A model generated the notes under the pieces. That model saw nothing but the letters and a program-made list of their open reading frames with translations. It ran no database searches and was not told where the DNA came from. 64,000 bases of DNA from Vicinamibacteria bacterium (GTDB lineage: Bacteria; Acidobacteriota; Vicinamibacteria; Fen-336). Numbering within the stretch: position 1 is the first letter of the stretch; the number at the start of each line of letters is the position of its first letter. A program made the translations under genes and the position numbers. Shown here piece after piece: positions 27,332 through 35,172 of this stretch. The DNA lies in assembly GCA_035570235.1 (NCBI GenBank), contig DATMML010000064.1, forward strand, positions 1 through 64,000. The letters are read 5' to 3'.

Positions 27332-27604
27332 GTTGCGTCCCTAGTGTCCGCTGCGGGGAGGCGATTGTGGCCGCGAACCTGCCGGCGCGTTTGTCGTGGC
27401 GGAAGCACGATGGCGTCTTAGCCATTGTTCTCGAAGGAACAGCGGATTATTTCGACATCACGCTCTACCGCTTGGGGCATAGGACACGTCGGCCGATCGC
27501 CGAGGACTCAATCGACGGCTCCCTCGCAAACGCCCGATAGGAGGCCGACGGCTTCGTACGAGAGCTACTCGAGCACCAGTGCGCATGTTCGGGCTGGGTG
27601 CGAG
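27332..27604 (+). repeat. Dispersed gene-bearing repeat, copy 3
   Basis: About 92% identical by eye to copy 2 across the coding part. It ends 26 bp from the stop codon of the monooxygenase gene on the other strand. Confidence 0.85.
27367..27602 (+). pseudogene. Small 79-aa family protein, decayed copy 3
   Basis: A GTG start sits behind the conserved GGGGAGG. Codon 58, CAG in the other copies, is TAG (27538-27540). Further on, three bases are missing in the Cys-rich tail (HQC-ACSGWV) and the family stop TGA is CGA. These three lesions point to loss of function, while most of the frame remains similar to copy 2. Confidence 0.65.
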
Positions 27605-27630
27605 GGGCGCTCAGGTCCCGACTGCGGCAC

Positions 27631-29280
27631 CTACGGAGTCGAGGATGCACCCCGGAGACGGTCGATCAGGCCTGCAGGGTCTTGTGGCGGCTCATCGCCA
27701 CGCCAGGCCACGTGCTGATCTGGGCGGGAGAGGACCAGTCTACGTGGATAGAGCGAGGCGCTATCGTCCACGTCCACATCGAGCACAACGAGGGGTAGCC
27801 CACGCTGTGCAGCCGCCGCCTCAAGGCGGCCAGTTTCGACGGCAGGATCGAGACGCAGCAGAGTAAACTCCGGTCCCAGCGCGTCGTACAGTGATCTCCC
27901 GTCGCGTAACCACAGATGGGGCGTGCGGCATCCAGGAACAGTAGACTGGCGGAAGTCATACAGGTTGTATCTGGGTGCCTCCTCGCCGTCGTAGGCAATT
28001 GTTGGGGAGGCATCATAGAAATAGCCGAAGTTCAGGCCGCCGCAGCAGAACTGGCCAAGGTTGAGTTCGTAAGCCTCCCTGCCGACGCGTGCTCGTACCG
28101 CGTCGCCCTCAGGTCCGGGCTCCTCTAAGTTGTCGGGGAGCGCGTTTCCGTGTGATTCTCGTGCGAGTGACGTATCCATCGCGTAACGCGAAACCTGCTC
28201 GCTGACCGGTTGGCGCTCTAGCTCATAGGCGTCTAAGATTGCGGGCTCAGCCCAGCCGTTGATTACGCCCGCCAACTTCCATGAAAGGTTCACGGCATCG
28301 GCGATTCCCGCGTTCATCCCGTAGCCGGCAAACGGTACCCATATGTGTGCTGCGTCCCCGCACAAGAACACGCGGCGGTCGCGAAACCGATCGGCGATCA
28401 TGCGGCGGCCGGTCCAGTCCTCCTGTCCAAGAATCTCGAACTCGAAAGTGGATTCCACACCCAGGATTTCGCGGATGCACCGATGGCGGTCGAGTGTCGC
28501 CAAGTCCTCGCTCGGAGGACGCCAGTTGTGGACCAGCCATCGCTCTCGGCCGTCGATGGCAAATAGGTAGCCGCTGCAACGCGGGTTGATGGAAACGCTG
28601 AGCCACGCCGGTCTTGCCATCATGCCGAGCAGTCGCGACGTACGGATATACGTTGACTGCGTTTGCATCACCACGGCGTCGCCAGTGAATTTCGCGCCCA
28701 TGATTTGACGAACGATGGAGTGGGCGCCATCACAGCCGACTAGGTAGGTCGCAAAGATCTCACTGACGCCACCGCCGTCGAGGTTCTCGACGGTCGCCCG
28801 CACGCCGCCATCGCCCTGCACGAAGTCAACAACCCGCGTGCGGTTCAAGATGGAAAGTCGGGGCGTCGCTACAGCGTGTGCAAACAACACGGGTTCCAGG
28901 TAGATTTGGTTGATTCGATGCGGCGGCTCGGGGGTCGGCCACCACGTGTCGGGGCCGGCCTGGGCCGTGTAACGCTTGGCACGACACGGAATCAGGATGC
29001 GCGAGAGCTCCATCCCTATCGCGGTGGTTCGGAACGCAACGTCGTTGGGATATTCGGCCGGGAGGCCGGCGTCGCGCACGGCCCGGACTAGTCCGAGCCG
29101 ACGAAATGTCTCCATCGTCCGTGCCGCGACATGATTGCATTTCACACTGGGCAGCTCGCCCCCTGCGCGCGTCTCAGCGACCGTTACCTGGATGCCGCGC
29201 TGCGCAAGATCGATTGCCAGGGTCAGACCAACTGGTCCACCACCGACGATCAGCACGTGCGTATTGATTCGATTGCCCAT
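27631..29280 (-). CDS. FAD-dependent aromatic hydroxylase (class A flavin monooxygenase)
   Basis: 549 aa from ATG 29280, immediately before the dinucleotide-binding motif VLIVGGGPVG (G12-G14, G17). Other family motifs are DG in YLVGCDGAHSIVRQ and RVFLCGDAAHIWVPFAGYGM with NAGIADAVNLSWKL. The layout matches phenol-hydroxylase/MhpA-like enzymes that use NAD(P)H and O2 to hydroxylate aromatic rings, including a C-terminal thioredoxin-like extension (LLRLDPAVETGRLEAAA... LPLVVLDVDVDD). The gene is divergent from an aromatic-acid transporter gene, supporting an aromatic catabolic role. Substrate unknown. Confidence 0.9.
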   Translation of the reverse strand: MGNRINTHVLIVGGGPVGLTLAIDLAQRGIQVTVAETRAGGELPSVKCNHVAARTMETFRRLGLVRAVRDAGLPAEYPNDVAFRTTAIGMELSRILIPCRAKRYTAQAGPDTWWPTPEPPHRINQIYLEPVLFAHAVATPRLSILNRTRVVDFVQGDGGVRATVENLDGGGVSEIFATYLVGCDGAHSIVRQIMGAKFTGDAVVMQTQSTYIRTSRLLGMMARPAWLSVSINPRCSGYLFAIDGRERWLVHNWRPPSEDLATLDRHRCIREILGVESTFEFEILGQEDWTGRRMIADRFRDRRVFLCGDAAHIWVPFAGYGMNAGIADAVNLSWKLAGVINGWAEPAILDAYELERQPVSEQVSRYAMDTSLARESHGNALPDNLEEPGPEGDAVRARVGREAYELNLGQFCCGGLNFGYFYDASPTIAYDGEEAPRYNLYDFRQSTVPGCRTPHLWLRDGRSLYDALGPEFTLLRLDPAVETGRLEAAAAQRGLPLVVLDVDVDDSASLYPRRLVLSRPDQHVAWRGDEPPQDPAGLIDRLRGASSTP

Positions 29281-29425
29281 GGAGGGTGTGATTGGCGGCG
29301 ACGATTTTAGCCCATGAAACCGCTTCCCCAATGGCCCTTAACGCGAGACTCCTGGAGAACGTCTGCTTTCTGGGTAGGGCCGCATCATCGAAGTTGGGCT
29401 ACGGGACAAATTGCCCAGTCGAGAA

Positions 29426-30871
29426 ATGTGCTTGCAAGTGACAGGAGAAACGGTAGACAACGACCATACTGTGGCCGACGAACTCATAGACGTTCATGAG
29501 GAGCTGGCGAACGCGCGAATCACACGATTCCATTGGGGACTTGCTGCCACAATGGGGGCACTCACCCTGTTCGATGGCTACGACACGTTCAGTCCGGCCT
29601 ACGTCATCCACTACGTCATGCAGCCATGGAACCTCAAGGCGGGCCAAGCCGGACTCCTCGTCTCGAGCGGACTCGTCGGATTCTTGATCGGCGCGGCCGT
29701 GCACGGCTTGATAGCCGACCGCGTCGGCCGGCGCGTGACGTTGGTCGGTGGGCTTTGGATTGCCAGCGTCTTCAGTCTGGTCACTCCAATTCTCGGGACG
29801 TCCTTTTGGCCGTTCTGCACGATACGTTTCCTGACCGGTCTGGGTCTCGGTGTGCTTTTGCCCCTCGCGACCACCTACATCAATGAACTCACGCCGCGGC
29901 ACGCCGCGAATACCTACACGATTTGGGGAGTCGGCCTGGGGTGGGCCGCGGGCGGGAGCTTGGCCGGTGTGGTGGGTGTCTTGGTGACGCCGCACTATGG
30001 CTGGAAGAGCCTTTACTGGATCGGCTGTTTCTCATTTGGCCTGATTCCAATTCTCCATCTTACGTTGCCAGAGTCTGTGAAGTTCCTCGCTCTGGGTGGC
30101 CGGACAGAGGAGATCAAGGCGATTCTGTCGCGCTTGCGGCCTGAACACGCGGCCCGGTATCGTGACGCGCGGATACCGATGGATTGTCGGGCCACCACGG
30201 AAGGCGCGATCGTAACGCTGCTCTCTGAACGCTATCGCGGGACTACGCTTTTCATTTGGACCTCCGCATTCTTTTGCCTGTTTTGCATTTTCGGCCTCTC
30301 AGGTTGGATCCCGACTGTCATGCTCCAGCGGGGCGAAACGTTTGCGGCGAGTTTTGGCTTCGGCGCGCTCATGCAGATCGCGGGCTTCCTTGGGGGTCTT
30401 GCGTGCGGTTACATTTCCGATCGACACGGATCAAGGCGGGCCATAATTGTCCTCTGGTGGGTTCTAGGAGCCGGGTCGGTGTTTGCCCTCCTGTTTTCTA
30501 ACAATCACCTTACAAATCTCTCTTTCGTCTCAGCCGCGGGCTTCTTCATCATCGGGGGGCAGTTCGTTCTGAATAACTTCACTGCCAGCGCCTATGAAAC
30601 CAGGGTCAGAGCGACTGCGGTCGGGATGGAGCTTAGCGTTGGGCGCATTGGAGCAATCCTGGGGCCGTGGCTGACGGGACTCCTTCAAGAGCTGTATGCC
30701 GGCCCGACTGCCATGTTCCTGGCGATCACAGTCGCCGCTCTCATTGCGGCCGTGGCTATGGCTCAGGCCCAGGGCGAGAGTCAGCTAGTCCGCCATGAAG
30801 GTGGGGGGCGGGAGGCGACGCCGGCGACTGAGGGGCGTCGACTGATGGGAACATCGAAGAATCGCTCATGA
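29426..30871 (+). CDS. MFS transporter, aromatic acid:H+ symporter-like
   Basis: About 481 aa with 12 membrane spans. LTLFDGYDTFSPAYVI is the AAHS-family first-helix motif (FDGYD carries the proton-coupling Asp), followed by GLIADRVGRRVTLVGG and RFLTGLGLGVLLPLATTY with NEL. These are hallmarks of benzoate/4-hydroxybenzoate-type permeases. The start is uncertain: ATG 29426 is chosen, TTG 29411 is an alternative, and conserved sequence begins about 35 residues in. The 145-bp gap to the divergent monooxygenase gene should contain promoters for both. Confidence 0.85.
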   Translation: MCLQVTGETVDNDHTVADELIDVHEELANARITRFHWGLAATMGALTLFDGYDTFSPAYVIHYVMQPWNLKAGQAGLLVSSGLVGFLIGAAVHGLIADRVGRRVTLVGGLWIASVFSLVTPILGTSFWPFCTIRFLTGLGLGVLLPLATTYINELTPRHAANTYTIWGVGLGWAAGGSLAGVVGVLVTPHYGWKSLYWIGCFSFGLIPILHLTLPESVKFLALGGRTEEIKAILSRLRPEHAARYRDARIPMDCRATTEGAIVTLLSERYRGTTLFIWTSAFFCLFCIFGLSGWIPTVMLQRGETFAASFGFGALMQIAGFLGGLACGYISDRHGSRRAIIVLWWVLGAGSVFALLFSNNHLTNLSFVSAAGFFIIGGQFVLNNFTASAYETRVRATAVGMELSVGRIGAILGPWLTGLLQELYAGPTAMFLAITVAALIAAVAMAQAQGESQLVRHEGGGREATPATEGRRLMGTSKNRS

Positions 30872-31268
30872 GCTAGAAACAGACGCAAAGGCCACGCATC
30901 AAGAATAGTGCTCGCCCGGGACACTCGGCGAGAAAATCAGTTCCCCCTGGTGGGACGATCGACGTTGCGACCAGCAGAGGCTGCCCAAGGCTGTCGGACC
31001 TGCCTCGGCGTGGGTTCGTGGTACCGTGGCATCCTGACTCGCCCTCATGACGGGCGCTACGGCCAGGAGGGCCGGAAGTAAGGCACGTGGAGCGTCGAGA
31101 CCCCCGCCGACGCTAGGCGGACGCCGCGGGAAGCGTGAACGGCACATTCAGGACGCCGACTCCGATGTGTTGAGTGCGGATAGAGAGTGGCGGTAGGCTA
31201 ACGTCACAAAGAGGGGCGCGCCGCCGCTCATGCCGTACGCTAGGTGACCCCTTCATGCGGGGCTTGCC
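30872..31268. other. Intergenic stretch containing repeat copy B
   Basis: Apart from the 92-bp repeat at 30964-31055 nothing is recognizable; small frames here lack motifs. Confidence 0.4.
30964..31055 (-). repeat. 93-bp dispersed repeat, copy B (inverted)
   Basis: Reverse complement of copy A at 15946-16038 with about 13 differences and one single-base gap. Both copies lie shortly downstream of a protein gene (stop at 15903 and 30871). Confidence 0.75.
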
Positions 31269-32045
31269 ATGACCGAAGTGTGGGGGCAGATCCTCCTTAA
31301 AGCCCTATTGCTGTTCACCGTACGTCACGAAGAGTTTCTTCCAGCGGCCCCTCTGCAGTTAGGGACGGCCATCGTAGCCATTCGGACGGAGGATCTGCTG
31401 GTGGTGGCTGCGGACAGCAAGACTACGCGCCTCGATGCACCCGACGTATCCACCAACACCTGCAAGATCCAGGAGGCGGCAGGCGTGTTTTTCGCTGTCG
31501 CCGGGCTGCGTAGAAGCACGGACGGCGACTTTGACGTTCCGTCCCTGGCCGCCCGCGCTTGCCGGGCGTCGGGTAATCTAGACGATAAGGTTGCGAGCTT
31601 CGAGGAAGCCATGCAAGGGCCTCTCAAGGCAGCGCTTGTACAGATTCGTGATACCGCTCCTGACTACTACCGTGGTCGCGAGCGGAGACACGCAGCCTTC
31701 GTGGAGGTCGCCTTCTTCGCAAATGAAGCCGGTAAGCCGAGGTTCCTGGTAAGGGACTTCAAGGCGAGGGAATCGGAGCAGAAAGGACTATCGATCGAGG
31801 TTGGCGGCGCAGAACTCCCGAGCCCAGGATATGCCTTGATGGGCGAAGCTCGAGAGATGCGGAACTTTTTGGAGGCGAATCCGATAGTCGACCGGATGAA
31901 CCCCATCGAGGGCGCCCGGGCGGTGCTGGATCGAGCGGCTACCGCCCACCCGGAGACAGTCGGGCTCCCGATCGACATTGTTCAGCTGGACGGTCGGGCC
32001 GTCAGATGGGTCGATCGAAAGTCCGAGTGCAGTCACGAGCCTTAG
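31269..32045 (+). CDS. Proteasome-beta-like Ntn hydrolase
   Basis: 258 aa. LGTAIVAIRTEDLLVVAADS followed by TCKIQEAAGVFFAVAGL follows the proteasome beta-subunit pattern: nucleophile Thr after Gly (T33), Asp 16 residues later (D49, equivalent to D17), and Lys in CKI (K66, one residue beyond the K33 position). The 32 residues before T33 would be a propeptide; they include a hydrophobic stretch (LLKALLLF) that could be a signal. Bacterial relatives include HslV, Anbu and orphan 20S-like proteins. No HslU-like ATPase or Pup gene is nearby. Strands VEVAFFANEAGKPRFLVRDF support the fold. Confidence 0.7.
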   Translation: MTEVWGQILLKALLLFTVRHEEFLPAAPLQLGTAIVAIRTEDLLVVAADSKTTRLDAPDVSTNTCKIQEAAGVFFAVAGLRRSTDGDFDVPSLAARACRASGNLDDKVASFEEAMQGPLKAALVQIRDTAPDYYRGRERRHAAFVEVAFFANEAGKPRFLVRDFKARESEQKGLSIEVGGAELPSPGYALMGEAREMRNFLEANPIVDRMNPIEGARAVLDRAATAHPETVGLPIDIVQLDGRAVRWVDRKSECSHEP

Positions 32046-32426
32046 GCCGGACGAGCGTCGAATGCTTTCTCCCTGCGGGCAGTCAGCTCGCGTCTGCGAC
32101 TCGGGCGGAGCTCTGTCGAACAGGACTTCCACGAGTAAGAGGGGGTCCGAACGATGGGCTACGACCGAGTTGTATCGACAGGGCCAACATGGTTGTCGCT
32201 ATCGGTAACTCGATCCGAGCGTCTGTTCTAGAGATCCGACGTCCGGCTCACCGACGGTTACCCCGTTAGATGCAAGGAGCATACGATGCCGCACCCCTCA
32301 CGCCGTCGACATGCTGAGCGGCGGGGGCTTCGTCTCTCGAGGCACCACCCCTTGCCTGACGCCAAGCGCTCATTCTGTGACGCCTTCAGCGCTACGGATA
32401 GGCCGATTGACAGCCTTGCACCTGCA
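32046..32426. other. Intergenic stretch between convergent genes
   Basis: No gene-like frame and no clear terminator was seen. Confidence 0.4.
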
Positions 32427-34175
32427 TCACTTCTCGCCTGACGCGGAGATCGACGGGCAGAAACCAGCCGAGCATGGTATCCAGAAGGGCCCTGTCGCTG
32501 TCGGGGTGGCATGCGGGAGTTCTGCACAGAGTTGCCCTCCAGGCGGAGCGGCACTGGCCGGTGACGCAGATGAAACCTCGAGGACGCACGCGTCGTCCCA
32601 CCCGACGAGGCAGCAGCGGGGATCGGCTGCGCACACGGCCGCCACCTCGGGGCCACAATCGGCGCCTAGGGCGAAGCCCGGCACGCAAGGATCGTGCAGG
32701 CACTTGGAGGGGCCGCCGGCAGCCACGCTGGTAGCGGCGTTCCTGGAGCCTCGGCGCGCGCCTTCGGTCTGCGTGCAGGGCACGCTCGTGAGCCGCCGAG
32801 TGGAAGCCTCCAGCTTGAACCGCTGTAAGTCCCACGTCCGGACTTCGGACCGCCGGCCGATCTCCCAGGTCGTGAACGTGGTCTGAAACATCGGCGGTGT
32901 GGATTGGCAGGAGCCCGAATCCCCCTGGACATCGGTGCGCACCACGTTCTCGCCGGAGTACGTGCCACCACCTTTATAGATCTCAACCGCCGACACGAAT
33001 CCTGCGGGGTTGGGCCCGGCTACCGCCCGGTCCAGGTCGAGCAGGTTCGTCTCGAAGGGACCGTCGCCGTCGCCGTAGCGTTTCCCGACGATCCCGTTTG
33101 CGCCCTGGGCCACCTGGATCCAGAGCGCCTCGCGAAAGCCCGGCATGAATACGTTGTTCTTTGTCCACATCACTTGGCCGCCAACGAAAAATGCCTCGCG
33201 GGGCATCCCCACGATCAGCGAAGCTGCGGTGGTGAACTGCGCGGTGGTGTCCCATAGGACGACTCCGCTGGACAAGTTCAATGTGGCCTCGTCGAGCACC
33301 GCCGACAGCACCACCGCGTTCAATTGCGCAAGGCAGTTCGCAGTGATGCAGAACTTGAAGTTGCGAACCGTGCCCACGATTCGCGAATGACCGTCACCGA
33401 CGATCGTAGCGACGTCGGTGATCGCAGCCCAACCGTTCTGCCCGACGATTTGGTACGACTGGTAGCCCCCGGGCGTTCCATCCGGCTCGACCTGTGCCAC
33501 GAACAACTGTTGTACGCCCGCCGCTGGAATCGAGAACTCGCCGACGCCGATGACCCCTCCCTGCTGCGTGCGGACGACAGCCCGGATTGAGGCATTCGCG
33601 GTCGGCGGCAGGTTGTGATACGCGACCACCCACTGCTTGTTACCCTCCGCGCCAACCTTGCCCAGCCATGGCTCGTAGCCGATGAAGGGCTGGCTGTAGA
33701 ACGTCCCGCCGACGAGGAAACTGCCGTCCAACGGATCGACCGCGAGCGCTACTCCTTGCGCGTAGGTCCCGGGTGTCCCGTCAGCATTTGTAATCAGGAA
33801 CTCTTGCCCCCAACGGAATACCCCCTTGGCGTCCAGCTTGATGATCTTGGGAACAATCCGGCTAGGATCCGTGCTCATCGGCGAGTCACCGAAGAGGACG
33901 AATCCCCCATCGCGAGTCTGGCGCACCACGCGCCAGATATTGCGACCGTAAGAGTGCGCCCACAGCACCTTGCCGTTGGGAGCGAGCCTGGTGAGGATGG
34001 TGGTGGAGGTGGGCTGAAAGCCTGAGAATCCAAGCAAGGCGTAGCCGCCGTCCTCTGTCGGGCAGATCGAGATGGCGAAATCCCAGAGATCGACGGTATT
34101 GTAGATTCGATTGAACGGCTGGGCCGCAGCGTTTCCGATCGCAAGCAAAAGACAGGCGGCGAGCGTCTTGCGCAT
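32427..34175 (-). CDS. Secreted repeat (propeller-like) protein with Cys-rich C-terminal module
   Basis: 582 aa with a signal peptide (residues 1-19, ending NAAAQ). Residues 20-430 contain recurring segments such as PTEDGGYALLGFSG, QTRDGGFVLFGDSP and TQQGGVIGVGEFS, the spacing of a delta-60/beta-propeller-like repeat protein. Near residue 500 a Cys-rich module follows (CLHDPCVPGFALGADCGPEV, then CAADPRCCLVGWDDACVLEV). That module, with CAxDPxCC and WDxxC, recurs in surface proteins of soil bacteria such as myxobacteria and planctomycetes. Function unknown; probably an exported or surface protein. Confidence 0.75.
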   Translation of the reverse strand: MRKTLAACLLLAIGNAAAQPFNRIYNTVDLWDFAISICPTEDGGYALLGFSGFQPTSTTILTRLAPNGKVLWAHSYGRNIWRVVRQTRDGGFVLFGDSPMSTDPSRIVPKIIKLDAKGVFRWGQEFLITNADGTPGTYAQGVALAVDPLDGSFLVGGTFYSQPFIGYEPWLGKVGAEGNKQWVVAYHNLPPTANASIRAVVRTQQGGVIGVGEFSIPAAGVQQLFVAQVEPDGTPGGYQSYQIVGQNGWAAITDVATIVGDGHSRIVGTVRNFKFCITANCLAQLNAVVLSAVLDEATLNLSSGVVLWDTTAQFTTAASLIVGMPREAFFVGGQVMWTKNNVFMPGFREALWIQVAQGANGIVGKRYGDGDGPFETNLLDLDRAVAGPNPAGFVSAVEIYKGGGTYSGENVVRTDVQGDSGSCQSTPPMFQTTFTTWEIGRRSEVRTWDLQRFKLEASTRRLTSVPCTQTEGARRGSRNAATSVAAGGPSKCLHDPCVPGFALGADCGPEVAAVCAADPRCCLVGWDDACVLEVSSASPASAAPPGGQLCAELPHATPTATGPFWIPCSAGFCPSISASGEK

Positions 34176-34209
34176 GACAGCTCCCTCTCTTTATGCTCTC
34201 GTCACCCCA

Positions 34210-34986
34210 TCACTGGTTTGGCGCGAGTCGCTCCAGCGCGGCGGCAAATGCATCAAACGGCTGAGCCCCGCTGAGAACTGCGATGTTCGTGAGTTGATCG
34301 CCCTCAACCCGGCCCAGGAGGAAGTGTGGGGTGCCCGCGACGCCAGCCCTTTCCGCCACGGTCACGTCCTCCTTCAGGCGCGAGCTTGCTTCCGGCGACC
34401 CAATACACTCAAGGAGTGCGGCCGAATCGAGGCCCACGGATCTTGCGATTTCGCGGTACGCGTCTGCCGCAAGCTCAGTTTGGTGATCGAAAAGGGCGGA
34501 ATAAACCGGCCAGAACAGGTCCTTCCTCCAGGCGCACACTGCGACGAGTGCCGCCTGCCGCGCCTCGGGATGCACTCCCTCCAGGGGGAAGTTCCGGAAC
34601 CAATATCTGGCCTTTCCACTGTCGATGAAAGTGGTCTTGATGCGGGAAAACGTGTCGTTGTGGAACCGCTTGCAGTAGGGGCATTGAAAGTCCGCGAACT
34701 CAACGATGCCGAGTCTGGCTTCGGGCTTTCCCAGGACGGGCGCGTCCCCTAACGAAACTCGAGCGGGCGCTGGCGGCGCCGGGGGCGTGCGGAGGCTCCT
34801 GACATCAGCCCTAAGCGCCCTCAGCTCCTTGATGATCTCCTGGAGCTGTCGGACGATCTCGTCCGTAGCCACTGCTGGTGGCGTTGAACGCTCGGTCGCT
34901 TCCTGACCAACAACCGGCAGGGCCGGAAGGACAGTCAACAGCAAGCCGGTAGCTACTAAAAGGGACCGCGTAACTGACATCGCCAT
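34210..34986 (-). CDS. DsbA-like thioredoxin-fold oxidoreductase
   Basis: 258 aa with signal peptide (1-28, ending VVGQ), a helical spacer (EIVRQLQEIIKELRALRADV) and a thioredoxin domain. The active site is C102-P-Y-C105 in FADFQCPYCKRFHN; the cis-proline is in AGTPHFLLG. This matches periplasmic DsbA/BdbD-like or Com1-like proteins that form or shuffle disulfides. Two more cysteines (VCAW, ECIG) could form a second disulfide. It lies 34 bp upstream of the minus-strand start region of the Cys-rich secreted protein and may help it fold; order on the strand is DsbA first. Confidence 0.9.
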   Translation of the reverse strand: MAMSVTRSLLVATGLLLTVLPALPVVGQEATERSTPPAVATDEIVRQLQEIIKELRALRADVRSLRTPPAPPAPARVSLGDAPVLGKPEARLGIVEFADFQCPYCKRFHNDTFSRIKTTFIDSGKARYWFRNFPLEGVHPEARQAALVAVCAWRKDLFWPVYSALFDHQTELAADAYREIARSVGLDSAALLECIGSPEASSRLKEDVTVAERAGVAGTPHFLLGRVEGDQLTNIAVLSGAQPFDAFAAALERLAPNQ

Positions 34987-35172
34987 TTCCCCCTATCCTG
35001 TGGCGTTCGCCGAGAGCCTGGCCCCCGTTGGATCGGTACCATCGCTTCTGCAGAGATCCCGTTCCGATCGCCTTTCACGGAAGACGGTCGAGCCTGTCGG
35101 ATCAGTCGGACATAGCCGCTAGTCCCTGCCCTCTGAACCGGTCGACGCCAAGAGAGTCGGCCTCACGGGGCC

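Noticed and set aside
16077-27425. Minus-strand frames starting MAKTPSCFRHDK in repeat copies 2 and 3
   Set aside because: They are antisense to the 79-aa frame, diverge after about 28 residues, and lack the conserved ribosome site seen on the plus strand.
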